Below the pieces are notes generated by a model. The model ran no database searches, had not been told where the DNA came from, and was given only the letters and a program-made list of their open reading frames with translations. From Rhizophagus clarus (Eukaryota; Glomeromycota; Glomeromycetes; Glomerales; Glomeraceae): a stretch of DNA of 64,000 nucleotides. The stretch lies in contig BLAL01000054.1 in assembly GCA_015698045.1 (NCBI GenBank), positions 868,001-932,000 on the forward strand, given 5' to 3'. Below, one piece after another: positions 52,116 to 64,000 of this stretch. The translations under genes and the position numbers were made by a program. Every line of letters begins with the position of its first letter. Positions within the stretch are counted from its first letter, which is position 1.

Positions 52116-54935
52116 CTTAAATGCATGTCACAAAAAAAAACTATTGTATTTTAAGCTGATGATTGTAATAGCCTATTGTTAAATAATCAGACTCGTACAG
52201 GATGATAAAATAAAAAATAATAAAATAAACTTGTTAAGATTCCTGTTTTCCCGAATCAAGATAAATTTTTTTTTTTTTTTACATTATAATTGATAAAGTA
52301 TGATGTATTTTTAATGTCAATTTCCAAGGTGGTCAGAGCTCACAGGCATCGGTATGTCGATACTTCCTAAATTGTAAGGAGAAAAAATTATATTTGTTCT
52401 GCGGCGTAAATCACGTGAAATTATCTAATAAAGGTAAATAATATGACTAAAACTCAAACTGCATAAGTGTAAAACTTTTACCCCAAAAGATATTCCTATT
52501 GGATTTAAAATGCACGCCGAATTGCTTCATCACGCTCTTATAATTCAAATTTATATGGTTTAAGTTGTCATCACATCCCATTCGGGATATGGGAACTATG
52601 AAATCACATCGCATCCGATTCTACGCATCATTGACTTTTTTAATATTTATTCAAAATATCGTTTAATTTCTTGAAATCCACTTTCAAATTGTCCTTTTTT
52701 TATCTCATTAAAGTTCTTGTTTTTTTGAAACTTTATCTAATGTTTCAAGTTTCATCTAACAAAGAGTAAATGGTTGATTTGTGGTAATATGGTAAGGTTA
52801 ATGTGGTTAATGTAATGTAGTTAGTTATATGATAATAATTATGTGCTATTGGCGCAGTATTCATACTTCCCTCAATTGTGACATTATGACATTTAATAAA
52901 TGAATATTATTTTATTTGAAATTTCAAATAATTTGTTTTTAAATCATATGCCTATCTTTGACTTTTTGTCTAAAACAAAGAAAAAAAAAACATTAATGAG
53001 ATATAAAAATATTTTCTTTCGGTAAAAAAAAAAAAAAAAAAAAAATTTTTTTTTTATAAAAATCAAAAGATCAACTTTGTACACATCCCATTGTTCTAAA
53101 ATTAAGAAAGGCAACATTGATTTTTTTCCCTCTTTTTTTTTGCCGAAAAAAAAGAGATTTTTTTTTTTTCTTTCGTTATATTTCTTTCATGTGTATTTGA
53201 GAATGCTGACACTCTCATATGATATGTTTTATATTTCTTTGAAAAAAAAAAAAAAAGAAAGAAAAAGAACAAAAATAACATTAGTCAAATTTCTTTATTA
53301 CTGTGCCAAACTACGTGTCATGAGCTGTCAAACGTTTATTTCGTAACACAAATTTTCTCACAACCAACACACTATTATTGTGATACCTTGATAGGGAAAT
53401 CAACAGCTCTCTAGTTTAGAAGGATAGGATAAAAGGACAAAGAAAAAGGCGTACTCTATTGTTGATCGCTAGTTCATTTTTTCACCTTCCCGCTTGTGTG
53501 CATGCAGATTTAAAGAATCCTTCTTTGGTATAATCAGTCTTTCTTTATTTTATATTCACAAGACTTTATTTATTCTGACAAAAAAAAAATATTTTTTTTT
53601 TTATTTTATTTTATTTTTTTTTAAAGTCTTAAAAAGGTCTTTTAAAACCTTGGGGAAGAGGTGATACATAGTTACATAGCTGCAGAATGTTTGGCTAACA
53701 TATTACACGTGACATTCGTTACCATGTGAATGGATGTGACATTTTTCTTATTAATCTTAATAAGATTTAATAATCTTATGATTAATTCAACGTTAAATAA
53801 CATTAATTTAGGTAAAACATTATAATTTTTTCCTAATCGAAATTTTATTATAATAAATTCTTAATACAAATCTGGACATAAACATTTATGTCCCCCACAT
53901 ATTAACCTACTTTCGTGTGACGATCCGTGATCATTTACATTTTACATAAACAAGCAATTTAACATGTTTTTATTTCGAACATGTCGCGTTTTTGAGGGTG
54001 TAACCTAAATGTCAATTAAAAAAAAGTCTGTGTCTCATTCATTAATAGTGATCTAATAATTTTAGGTTTTATGTAACTCTTAATCATTACGCAAACGCGA
54101 ACAGACTCATCTTTAACTGCGGTCGAACCAGTTCGCGTCGAGCCAAAACACTGTACGGTTTTTCTCCGGTAAATTTCGGAATTTGACTTTTGAAAAAAAA
54201 AATTATATACTAATATCAAATTATACCAAAAATAATAAAATTTCTTATTTTCTCTTGAAACAATTCAAAAAAAAATGCATGCATATTAACAAATAAAATG
54301 ATGAACATAGAAAAATTCCTATTTTAAACGAAAAAAATTTTTTTCTTTGTTCTGTTTTAAACCATGTGAACATGAAAAAAAATTTTTTTTTTTTTTCTTT
54401 CTCAAAAAAAATTTTTTTTCATTTCATAAAGAAATCAATCAATCAATCACACGAGAAAATCTTATATAACGCGTGATACTTCATTGTTGTAAATTTTTAA
54501 GGAAATTTTTTCTATTTTAGAATATACGTGGCGTAATATAATCTAGGTTATAATTAATAATCCAATATTAGATAAACGTAGACTTATGCATTACATTACT
54601 ATCGCGAGAGTTTTGCATCCTCTAACTTGTTACTTTATATAGTAATAACATTATAAAAGCCCATTTCTATGTTTAACGATAATATTTTTGGAATTTCCTA
54701 ATATTTTTTTGGTAGATTGAGTCCGGAAATTTTCATTTGGTAAATAATGACAATATATTCATATTTACGTATATTCTTTCATTGTGCATTCATATTATCA
54801 TTCTTACTATCATACGCATACAAAATGTATATATCCGGTTATTTTTCGATAGAATTCCGGTTCCTCCGTAAAAAACCCGTAAATCGTAAATCTATAGACC
54901 CCTTTTTAGGTAAATAATAGTGTTTTATATTATAG

Positions 54936-54970
<35 letters not shown>

Positions 54971-55729
54971 ACCTGATTAATGATTAACTACTATACTGAT
55001 TTGCTGATTTTATCTGATTTGAATATTATGATGTCACGCGAAAGATATGCATGTGGATGCATCGAATACGACATCGACGTCGTATCACCACCGCGATAAA
55101 TTAATAAATTCATTATATTTTTTTTCCGAACATTATCCCATTAAATCATCACATATTCACACGGGCAAGTCAAAAAAAAAAAAAGCCTTTTTTTTGCGCC
55201 AAAAAAAACTAATGCATATCTATTTATATTAATTGTTTACTATAAACAATTTTTAGGCAATAATACTAATAGTTTGGAGATTTTTTGGCGTGCATTTTTT
55301 TTTTTATTATTATTCTACTTTTGATACAATTCAAAGATGAAAATTACGAAACTGAAAAATCATGTTCTCTCAGAAACCTTTTGATTTGAATTTGGTTTTT
55401 TTTTGAAGTTTTATCATCTTCATAGCATCTTACGCATGTATGCTCTGACCATTACAAAAACCTGTTATCATGGTTTAAAACTTTTTATCTAATTTTTAAA
55501 AAAACTGTTACATATAAACCAATTTTAAAAATTTTTTTTTTTTTTTTTTTTCGTATTTGAAGAATCACATGTTTTTTATGTGCGTTGATTTGGAGAAGTT
55601 TTGAAGTTTGAATGATAAATTGAAAAATTCAAATGATTATGCTTTATTTTTTTTTTTTCAAAAAAAAAAAATTATTAATTATTAATTAAAATGACGTAAA
55701 TGAGAATTTAAGATTAAAGATTAAAAAGA

Positions 55730-55760
<31 letters not shown>

Positions 55761-57025
55761 ATCGGAAATTGCTAGTTATCGGATATGTAAGGATCTGTAA
55801 TGTAAAATTATTATATTTGGTAATTGGTATAATAATAAAATTACTGTATAATGATGGTATAATACCGGTATCATAAAGAGATAACCGATGTCGATATTTT
55901 TTAAAAAAAGGAACGAGGCGTTATTGATATGTGTATTAAATAAGTACAGTATATAAATGTTACGCCGTTAGCCGTTAAAAAGTAATTGAAGTAACGTGAT
56001 CGAAAAGATATAGAATCTCGTTATGCGTAATAAATAAATTTATATTGTAATGGCAATTTTTAAATGAAAAAATAAATCAATAACGCAGTAACTTCAAAAA
56101 TTGTCGACCGGACACGGTGACACGTCAAATTTTATAAACTTTTTATTAGGAAAAAAATGGTTAAATTCGCATAATTCGCATAATTCGCATATTTATTTCA
56201 ACCATTTCTGCAAATGTATACAAATGATTGTTTATAAATCTTATAGTGTATATAATAAAATCTTTGAATTTATTTCATTTAATTCATTTAATTCGTAAAT
56301 TGTAAATGTTTATACTTATACATTTACTTAGTGATTCGTGCCAGTTAAGTGGGATCACAATTTATAAAATCACACGTGTTGCTCAGCTGCTCCGGAAAAA
56401 AAATTTCGAACTTTGCCATATTCGTCAATCTGATACTGCTGTACAACTAAGTACTGAAGTAGTAATAGATTTGCGATTAAAGCAAAAAGATTCTTTTTTT
56501 TTTTTTGTATTATAATCTATTATAATATTACATGTTAACTGTGATTTTATACCTTTGACTATATTTGTATATGACACGTCTTCACCCAACTTCCTCGAAT
56601 CTCGGTTCTTAAAACTCGATTCAGGTATACTGACATTTAAATGTCTCATTGCATCTTTTCCTGATTAATATTAGTAACAACACGAATTTCTCGCTTTCGC
56701 CCGATATTGACTAACTGAAGTTGTTAAAAGTTATTAGAATTTCTACCGATAATGAACTTAAATGTCGTAAGTGCCGGAAATATCAAAATTCCCCATTTCG
56801 AAGAGGTCAACTAGTCATGTCACTCGTATTATTGTACATCTCGAATATGGTTAGTGTCTTGTCGTATCTAATGTGGTGTTAATTAGCTCGTTTTTATTTA
56901 TTAATGTATCCCTTTTTGTTTCTTATTACTGTAATAATCTGTTTAATCATTCCTCTTCTGGTGCTGCCTTCTTTTTCATTATTAGACAAAAGTGACTTAG
57001 TACATGCGTATGCAGGTAATTTTTT
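50573..57025. other. AT-rich intergenic DNA
   Basis: Very AT-rich with many A-run/T-run pairs, (TA)n at 54945-54970 and scattered short frames (for example minus 54016-54219, plus 56306-56515, minus 56425-56649). I cannot distinguish these from chance. No RNA gene recognised. Confidence 0.5.
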
Positions 57026-57520
57026 TTGTTACAAAAGCGAATGCATTTAGGAAAAACCTTTAGGTGCAAGATGAAATTTTATAGTATTTTTGAAATAATT
57101 CACTTAATTTTCCTGTCAATTACATATAGAACTAAACCATTCATAATACCCCACAATTTAATTGTGAATCCAAACAATGTATCACTAGCCACTTCTACAA
57201 ACATGAATCCATTGAATTCTGCATACCAATTAACGGTCACATGTCTACGAATATGTAATTATAAAGACATGAGTAGCAAGGGACGCTTTTTGAAATTATC
57301 ACGGTGTTGATAAAATCAAATTATCATTGAATATTCGATTTATACTGTTTCTGATGAAGGTAAATGGATCTATTTTCAAGTCAATTATGCCTATCAAAAA
57401 AGTCGTCATTATCATGATTGGAGAAGACCTTTGATTTTTCACATCAATTCATTTCAATTGATTGTTCTTTTTTTCAATGTTCGTTTAGATAGAAGCCTTT
57501 TTAAATGTTCTCTATAGTAG
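57026..57520 (+). pseudogene. coding-like remnant, unknown
   Basis: A 94-codon frame (57026-57310) is followed in another frame by IEYSIYTVSDEGKWIYFQVNY-like sequence (about 57318-57510). The change of frame inside protein-like composition suggests a decayed gene or two unspliced exons. Family not recognised. Confidence 0.25.
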
Positions 57521-58268
57521 ATAAATTGAATTCAACTCTCATTATCTTCTGATTCTTCTGTTTGTTCTGTGTTTCAAACAGGCTTTCTTTCTCAAAGTAT
57601 TCATTGTGTTCTGGGCTCATTATTGTAAAAGGAATGTGTGCATAACAAGTCCTTTGTAGCATAAGCCTCTATCAGGGAGTATCTTGAAACCAACAATCGA
57701 GAGCAGACTTTATCGGATATCAACAATACTGATTTCTTAAGTCCTGATCTAATAAAAGTAAAAAGTCTTATTGTTATTAAGTAAATTCTATCTTGTACAA
57801 AATTCGAAAATCTAATGTCAATAGGCTAAATTTAGTTTTTGCATCTGTTTCAATATATTTGAAAGTAGTAATCTTTTATATTAGATCAATTGTATTTAAA
57901 AGTTAATAATCTTGTATCTTATAACACAAATACCAATAGACAATAAATCAAAATCCTCATTTTTTATTAAACTGGACTCAAATAATTTTGATTTGGGATA
58001 TTTTGGATTTGAATCTGGAATTTGGAATTTATCATTCAATAATTTGCAAAATAAGGCATGAGAATAACGAGGAAAACGGTTTTGTTTATTCACAAGAATT
58101 CCCTTTTGCTAGTTCTGGTTATAACACGCAGCCCATTGAAATTAGTAATACCTCCACCACAAATAAGATATTTAGAAAAAAGAGGGACATAATGGATTAT
58201 AAGACGTTAATTTATTGATTATTTATGCATTACTACATTAGAAATGTTGCTGGAATAATTTCGGCGAT
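57521..58268. other. intergenic, nothing certain
   Basis: Mixed AT-rich DNA with short overlapping frames on both strands (57896-58218) and no supporting motif. Confidence 0.45.
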
Positions 58269-58354
58269 CAGACTTGATTGGATCGATCAGATCTGAAAAA
58301 ATTTTTTTTTTTTGTTTATAATTTCCATCGATCATTTTTTTTTAACCCTTTAAA

Positions 58355-58389
<35 letters not shown>

Positions 58390-59122
58390 TATTGCAGTTT
58401 TTTTACTTTTCTATAAATTATAAGAGGTTTTTTATATTTATTTAGGAATACGGATCTATGGTTAGTTGCTTTTCTTTTAAAAAAGTTACTTTTAGAAACG
58501 TTAGTTTCTTCTAATTTTTAGGACTTGTACATGTTTGGAGTGAGATCTTGGACTTGGAAAGCATGTTTTGAAGGCTTTTTTTTTTTAAAAAAAAATTACT
58601 TTAGAAGCGTTATTAACGTTTTTTATTATATTTGTAGGGAACTTTTTCGGCTTCCTGGATGCTTCTAGGACAGCGTGTGTTGAGCGATGACGATAATGTC
58701 ACATGATGGTTATTCGTACCAATCGATTGATCCGATTATAATTCAACAAAATCGACTATCGTATTAATCTCGGATTATGATTATTGATTAACCGAATTCG
58801 AACCTTTATTCAATGCAGTAATGGTCTTAGTAGAAAATGCCTTAACCTACTTTGGACTTTAAAATGATGTATGTATGCTTTTGTTCTGCAAGTCTCATTG
58901 TAAATTGCTTTTTTGTTGAGATCGATAATTGATAATCTTTATTACCTTGTGTTTCCGTGACAGTACATTCATTATAAATTATCAATTCAATGATCAATTC
59001 AATTTGTTTAAAACTTCTTTTTAATTAACATTATTTGTGACCTAGCGACTGGCAAAACAAAATTAACACATTAAATATATTGTGCGTTTTTATTTTATTT
59101 ATTTTATTATTATAATTAGAAA
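58269..59122 (+). repeat. upstream region of the ATPase-like gene, duplicated downstream
   Basis: The segment starting GACTTGATTGGATCGATCAGATCT and including TTTAGGAATACGGATCT, the TTACTTTTAGAAACGTTA words, GGGAACTTTTTC and CCTACTTTGGACTTTAAAATG recurs in the same order at 63009-63530. It probably holds the promoter and 5' untranslated region of the gene at 59123. Confidence 0.65.
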
Positions 59123-62100
59123 ATGCTTTCTCACGAAAGTTCACAAGAACGGACGCCTCTTCTCGGTCGACCTTCTGAATTTAAAGATGGACCTTTTAAT
59201 TTTAAACCAAAACAACTTTGTGAACTATTAGACCCTAAAAATCCAGAATTGCTTGTGAAATATGGTGGTGCAGAGAAAATTCTTGAAGGTTTAAAAGTTG
59301 ACCCTACCACTGGTCTTAGTTCTGATGAAGGATTGTGTACTTCCAATCAAAATAGCAAACCTTTTCAAGAAAGACGAAAAGTTTTTGGTAAAAATGTAAG
59401 TTTTTTTCAAGTTGTTTAAAAAAAAAAGTCTGCCTGCCTATTTAAGTATACTCTTAAAAATAACTTAAATTATAGGTAATACCAGGTGTTATACAAAGAT
59501 ACTTGCTTATATTGGTTTGGAAATTATTTCGTGACGAGACTTGGAGTATGTTTTAGTTAATATAAATTTATTGGTTATTGGGAATTCGTAATTGATAAAA
59601 TGATAAAATGAGTGTAATCAGGCCAGAATTCCTCAAACTGTATACTTTGGTTGCATTTGGACTCTTTCTGAAAAAGATATAGTTTTGGTTTACTGGATGA
59701 AATTCTTAAATACTTAATTATAACCTGTGTTAAAGTCCAAAATCAAAGCAATCTTTTAATATATATACGATAATTAATTTCAACTAGTTAAATGACAATA
59801 ATACTTCGGAATATTTATTATTATTATTTCAAATATAATAGTCACGCTAAGTATTGCCGCTCTTACGTCTCTTGTTATTGATCTCAACATAAATGTTGGA
59901 TGGGTCGAAGGTAATCTAATTTATTAAGAATATCAAATTTTATAAAGAAAACAGTAATTTAATTATATATCAATAAAATAAATAGGTACTTCAATCATTG
60001 CTATGATCGTGTTAACTAATGCTATTAATGTTTACCGAGCGGAAGAAGTATCCAGAAAACTTGATGAAAGTAGTACATATAATGTTTTGCGCTCTGGAAA
60101 AGAGCAACAAATCAATGTTAATGAAATTAACGTTGGTGATATTCTGGTAAGAAATTTGTTTTATGAATAAATTAAATCTTAAAAGTTTTATATTACTGAC
60201 GCACATTTTCTTAATAGTATCTAGAGCCCGATAACATTGTGCCTGTTGATTGTATATTTTTAGACGGTCACAATCTTACTTGTGATGAATCACATGTAAC
60301 GGGTGAAAGTGATCTCATTAAGAAAGGCCATGTAAAAGACGGAATGGATCCATTTATTTTAAGTGGTACAAAAGTTTTTGATGGCACAGGCACGTGTGTT
60401 GTTATTGCTGTAGGTAGGTAAATATTATATATCAAGTATATTATAAGTATTTAAATAACAAATAACATTTTCCTTCATTTAGGAATCTATTCATTTTTTG
60501 GTAAAACTATGATGGTATTAAATAGTTCAATTAATTTTTATAATTCTTAAAATTCTTATAACTCATACATCGTTTATTTTAGGCAATTCTTAGTTATTAT
60601 AACGAGACCTCTCTTTTAACAAAGTTATTAAATGCACTATATGAAAAATTTACTCAATTGGATGATACTACTACTGCACTTGCTTTTGCTTTTGCTTCAA
60701 TCCAAATGTCGAAAGATAACTTCTTGGTTAAAGTTTTGTCCGCTTGGTAAGTTTTATATTATGAATTTTATATTTATATATTGCTATATTTATTTTAAAG
60801 GTGAACATTAACGTATAAATTGTTTTAAAGTAAAACAATGGGTGATATTACCGTATTATGCTTAGATAAAACTGTCTTAACTCAGAGTAAAATGCTCGTC
60901 ACTGAAGGAATTATTGGTCAAAAAAAATTCGATCAAACTAATGATTGGAAATGTAAAGTTGCTACTTCAACCTATAATATTCTTATTCAAGGAATAGCCA
61001 TTAACTCCTCTGCTTTTAAGAATAAGGAAAATGGGAATATTAATTTTGTTGGTAACAAAACTGATTGTGCCTTACTTGATTTTATCACATCGGCTGGTGT
61101 TGATCATCAAGAAATTAGAACTTCAACCAAATTTGTCAAGGTTTATCCATTTAAACCAAAAAGAAAAACAATGACTACTTTCATCAAATTATCGTGTAAT
61201 GGTCCTTGTGAAGAAGCAACTGTTAATAGTGAGAATTATCGTGTCCATGTGAAGGGAGCTCATGAAATGATTTTGAAAGCTTGTACTCATTATGTTGATG
61301 CTGAAGACAAAGTCCAACAATTGGACAGTAGTGTTAAACAATCAATTGAAACGAACGCAAAAAACTTTGCTAGTGAAACTATACGTACAATTTGTTTTGC
61401 TTATCGTGATTTAACCACTAGTGAGTTTAAACAATTAGGGGATACGCCAGAGTTATTACCCGACAATTTAATTTATTTAGGACTTGTTTGTATTCAAGAA
61501 TTATTACAGCCTGGTGTAAAAGAATCTGTCGAAATATTAAGAAATGCGGGTGTTATTGTAAAAATGATTACGGGTGATAACCAAAAGACAGCAAACGCCA
61601 TTGCTCGAGAGACTGGTATTCTTACAAGAAGCGGATCATCCATGAATGGATCAGAATTTAATGAAAAATTTAATTGGCAACTACATGAGACTGTGTCAGA
61701 ATTACAAGTACTTGCCTGTTCTTCTCCAACTGATAAAGATCATATTGTAAAATTGTTGAAGGAAAACGGGGAAACTGTTGCATTTATTGGTAATTATGGA
61801 CCTGCATTGGAATCAGCTGATATTGGTCTTAGTATGATAACTGATCCTGAAACAGCTAAAGAAGCAGCTTCAATAATTTTAAAGGATGATGATTTTAATT
61901 CTATTGTTAAAGTTTTAAAATGGGGTAGAGCTGTTAAAGCAAATGTCCGTAAATTCTTACAATTCCAACTTACTATCAGTATTACAACTATTATATTATC
62001 CTTTATCACAACAGTTGTAAATAAATCTTTTTTAACTGCTGTACAACTATTTTTTATTAAATTTATTATGGGACCTCTATCAGCTTTAGCATTAACAATT

Positions 62101-62685
62101 GAATTACCATCCGATGAACTTCTTGATAGGAAATCCGTATCAAAAAAGAGAAGACTTGTTAGTTTTAAAATGTGGAAAATGATTTTTGGACAAGCAATTT
62201 TTCAAATCGGTATTGTTTTATCTTTATTAATTATGGGGCCTACTATATTCAATCTTTCAAATTCTAAAGAAGATAAAGAAATATTAAATACATTGGTTTT
62301 TAATACTATTGTATTTTTACAAATATTTAATATAATCAATTGTCGGAATACTAATGATAATTTAAATGTTTTTGAAAATATATTTAAATCTAGTAATTAT
62401 ATTTTTATTATGATTCAAATAATTTTAATAACTGGACAATTTTTTATAATTGAACATGGTAATAAAACATTTGGTACAACTAATTTAAAATGGTATCAAT
62501 GGTTAATTACTATATTAATTGGATTTCTTTCTTTACTTGTTGGGTTTATTATTCGATTTAATACTTGTGTACCTGAAAGTATCTTTGATGAAGATTATAG
62601 AGCTATGATCACTCCAACTTTAAGAGGTAGAAGAAAGAGAAAAAAATTTCATGAATTTTTAAGACGATCAAGAAAAATATATTGA
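59123..62685 (+). CDS. P-type Ca2+-ATPase-like protein (PMCA/Pmc1 type) with degenerate catalytic motifs
   Basis: Eight exons: 59123-59395, 59476-59545, 59842-59910, 59986-60146, 60218-60413, 60483-60514, 60583-60746, 60831-62685; all GT-AG, 939 residues in one frame. It aligns in order with PMCA pumps: GWVEG after M1, VLRSGKEQQINV, EPDNIVPVD, VTGES (A domain), DPFILSG, GKTMM, VHVKGAHEM (nucleotide site), KMITGDN, then C-terminal membrane helices. The phosphorylation motif DKTGTLT reads DKTVLT, the TGDGxND hinge reads IGNYGP, and M3 with the PEGLP part of M4 is missing. The canonical cycle looks impossible, yet the frame is intact. Either a pseudoenzyme or a recent pseudogene. Confidence 0.82.
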
Positions 62686-63008
62686 ATCTTAAAATCTTGG
62701 CATAAATCAGCCAATTTTTATAATTTGGATTTGGGATTTGACACTTGAATTTGAAATTTGAAATTTGAAATTTGAAATTTGAAATTTGGAATTTGGAATT
62801 TGAAATTTAGAATTTGGAATTTGGAATTTATTAATAATTTGTGATTTAGAATTTAAAAAATTAATTTTATGCTAAATAATAAAGGCATCAATAATGAATA
62901 ATAAGTCTATCATTTTTTTTTTTTTTTTTTTTTTTTTAATCGATTAATCGGTCATTTATAAATTAATCGATTCTACTTTGGTTAATCGCAAAAATGCTAT
63001 GTTGCGAC
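62686..63008. repeat. 3' region with GAAATTT tandem repeat
   Basis: After the stop codon there are about fifteen tandem 7-bp units of TTTGAAA/TTTGGAA (62738-62830), then a T run. No gene. Confidence 0.65.
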
Positions 63009-63589
63009 CAGACTTAATTGAATCGATCAGATCTAAAAAAAAAAATTAAATTTTATCCGTCGATCTTTTCTTTTTTTTAATCCTTTTCAAAAAAAAAAAA
63101 ATAAAATAAAATTATTTCGATTTTTTTATTATATTTATTTCATACATATAATATTTATTTAGGAATAAGGATCTTGAGTAAGTCTCTTTTCTTAAAAAAA
63201 AGTTACTTTTAGAAACGTTATTAACGTTTCTTCTGATTTTTTTTTTTTCTTGGATCGGGAATTTCGGATTGGAAGGTTAAATTTTGAAAGCTTTTTTTTT
63301 AACTTGCTTTTAGAAACTTATTACCGTTTTTTTTTATATCTTGTAGGGAACTTTTTCATTCATTGGTGTGGGCCAATAAAGATTGTCGTACCGAATACTG
63401 ATCTGACAATCTAACAAATCGATTATAAATCCGGATTACGAGGATTACGGATTAACCGTTTCGAATATCTATAATCAATGTAGAAAAACGGCCAAACCTA
63501 TTTTGGACTTTAAAATGGACTATAAAATCATGTACTTTATGTAATATTTTTTTGTGGTGTTTGAACTAAACCAGAGGTTACTACTTAAC
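63009..63589 (+). repeat. second copy of the ATPase upstream region
   Basis: Parallel to 58269-58870 in word order (GACTTAATTGAATCGATCAGATCT, TTTAGGAATAAGGATCT, GTTACTTTTAGAAACGTTA, GGGAACTTTTTC, CCTATTTTGGACTTTAAAATG). It leads into the truncated gene copy at 63590. Confidence 0.65.
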
Positions 63590-64000
63590 AATTTAGTCTT
63601 GTTGGTATTCAAGAATTATTGCGGTCTGGTGTAAAAGAATCGGTATTTTTATAATAATGATTGCAAGTGATAACCAAGAAACAGCCTTATAAGACTGGCA
63701 TTTCTATAAAAAGCGGATTATTAATAAATGAACCAGACTTTCGTGAAAAATCTGATTTTGAACTATATGATATTGTGCCAAGATTACCAGTACAATGCTT
63801 ACCCGTTCTTCTCCATCTGATAAAGATCGTATTGTAAAATGGTTGAAAAAATGACGAAATCGGCTGATTGCTATAACTGATACTGAAATAGTTAAAGAAG
63901 CTTTTTCAATTAATTAATGGATGATAATTTCAATTCTGTTGTTAAAGCTTTTAAAATGGATAAAGCTATTAGAGCAAATGTCCGAGAATTTTACAATTCC
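63590..64000 (+). pseudogene. truncated tandem copy of the ATPase-like gene, runs off the window
   Basis: Resembles 61476-61960 of the upstream gene at DNA level (ttgttggtattcaagaatta; agcaaatgtccgagaatttt). It lacks all earlier exons and carries several stops and indels in every frame. It is a decayed tandem duplicate with a large internal deletion. The end is outside the window. Confidence 0.8.

Noticed and set aside
41035..53346. Many Lys- and Phe-rich short frames in the AT-rich desert
   Set aside because: They are translations of A and T homopolymers with no motif or splice context.
1..64000. tRNA, rRNA or other structured RNA genes
   Set aside because: I looked for A/B-box and cloverleaf-like GC-rich islands and found none I could support by eye.

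Overview
The window looks like nuclear DNA of a filamentous fungus, most probably an arbuscular mycorrhizal fungus of the Rhizophagus type. The evidence is very AT-rich DNA with long A/T homopolymers, small GT-AG introns, a fungal NudE gene, and several expanded families (SAM-domain, Crinkler-like, kinase, Cys-rich and coiled-coil proteins) that I associate with that lineage. The genus is an inference; no rRNA or other marker is present.

Layout. (1) 1-4045: 5' part of a Ty3/gypsy LTR retrotransposon on the minus strand (LTR, PBS, Gag, retropepsin, RT running off the window edge). (2) 4046-5275: a minisatellite and a decayed coding remnant. (3) 5284-37157: a hAT DNA transposon with an 8-bp target duplication (ATCATATA on both sides). 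Its transposase is split by a second, much larger element at 6804-36294. (4) 37158-46067: AT-rich DNA with a MITE. (5) 46068-47459: an intact six-exon NudE/NDE1 gene. (6) 47460-59122: AT-rich, mostly non-coding. (7) 59123-62685: an eight-exon P-type Ca2+-ATPase-like gene whose catalytic motifs are degenerate, followed by a truncated tandem copy (63009-64000).

The centrepiece is the 29,491-bp nested element. It has 1,535-bp terminal inverted repeats (TIRs), a 5-bp target duplication (ACAGC) and a terminal hairpin. It encodes a protein-primed type B DNA polymerase, an RVE/DDE integrase and an FtsK/HerA-type packaging ATPase. This is the Polinton/Maverick core. I find no double-jelly-roll capsid protein, penton or adenovirus-type cysteine protease. 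Where a morphogenesis module would sit there is instead a Gag-like protein followed by a retropepsin-like aspartic protease, preceded by coiled-coil proteins and near a coiled-coil membrane protein. The right half carries cargo: an REase-plus-kinase protein, a Crinkler (CRN) N-domain next to a kinase, a SAM protein, coiled-coil proteins and Cys-rich proteins. One Cys-rich gene lies inside each TIR.

Most core genes of the element are broken by single in-frame stops (polymerase 3, Gag 2, integrase 1 plus a frameshift, others 1 each). Nearly all are explained by C-to-T (CGA to TGA, CAG to TAG, CAA to TAA), and differences I compared between the two TIR arms are mainly C/T transitions, many at CpG. 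The copy is therefore a young but silenced fossil. Its gene order and the Gag-protease module are the most novel signal in the window.
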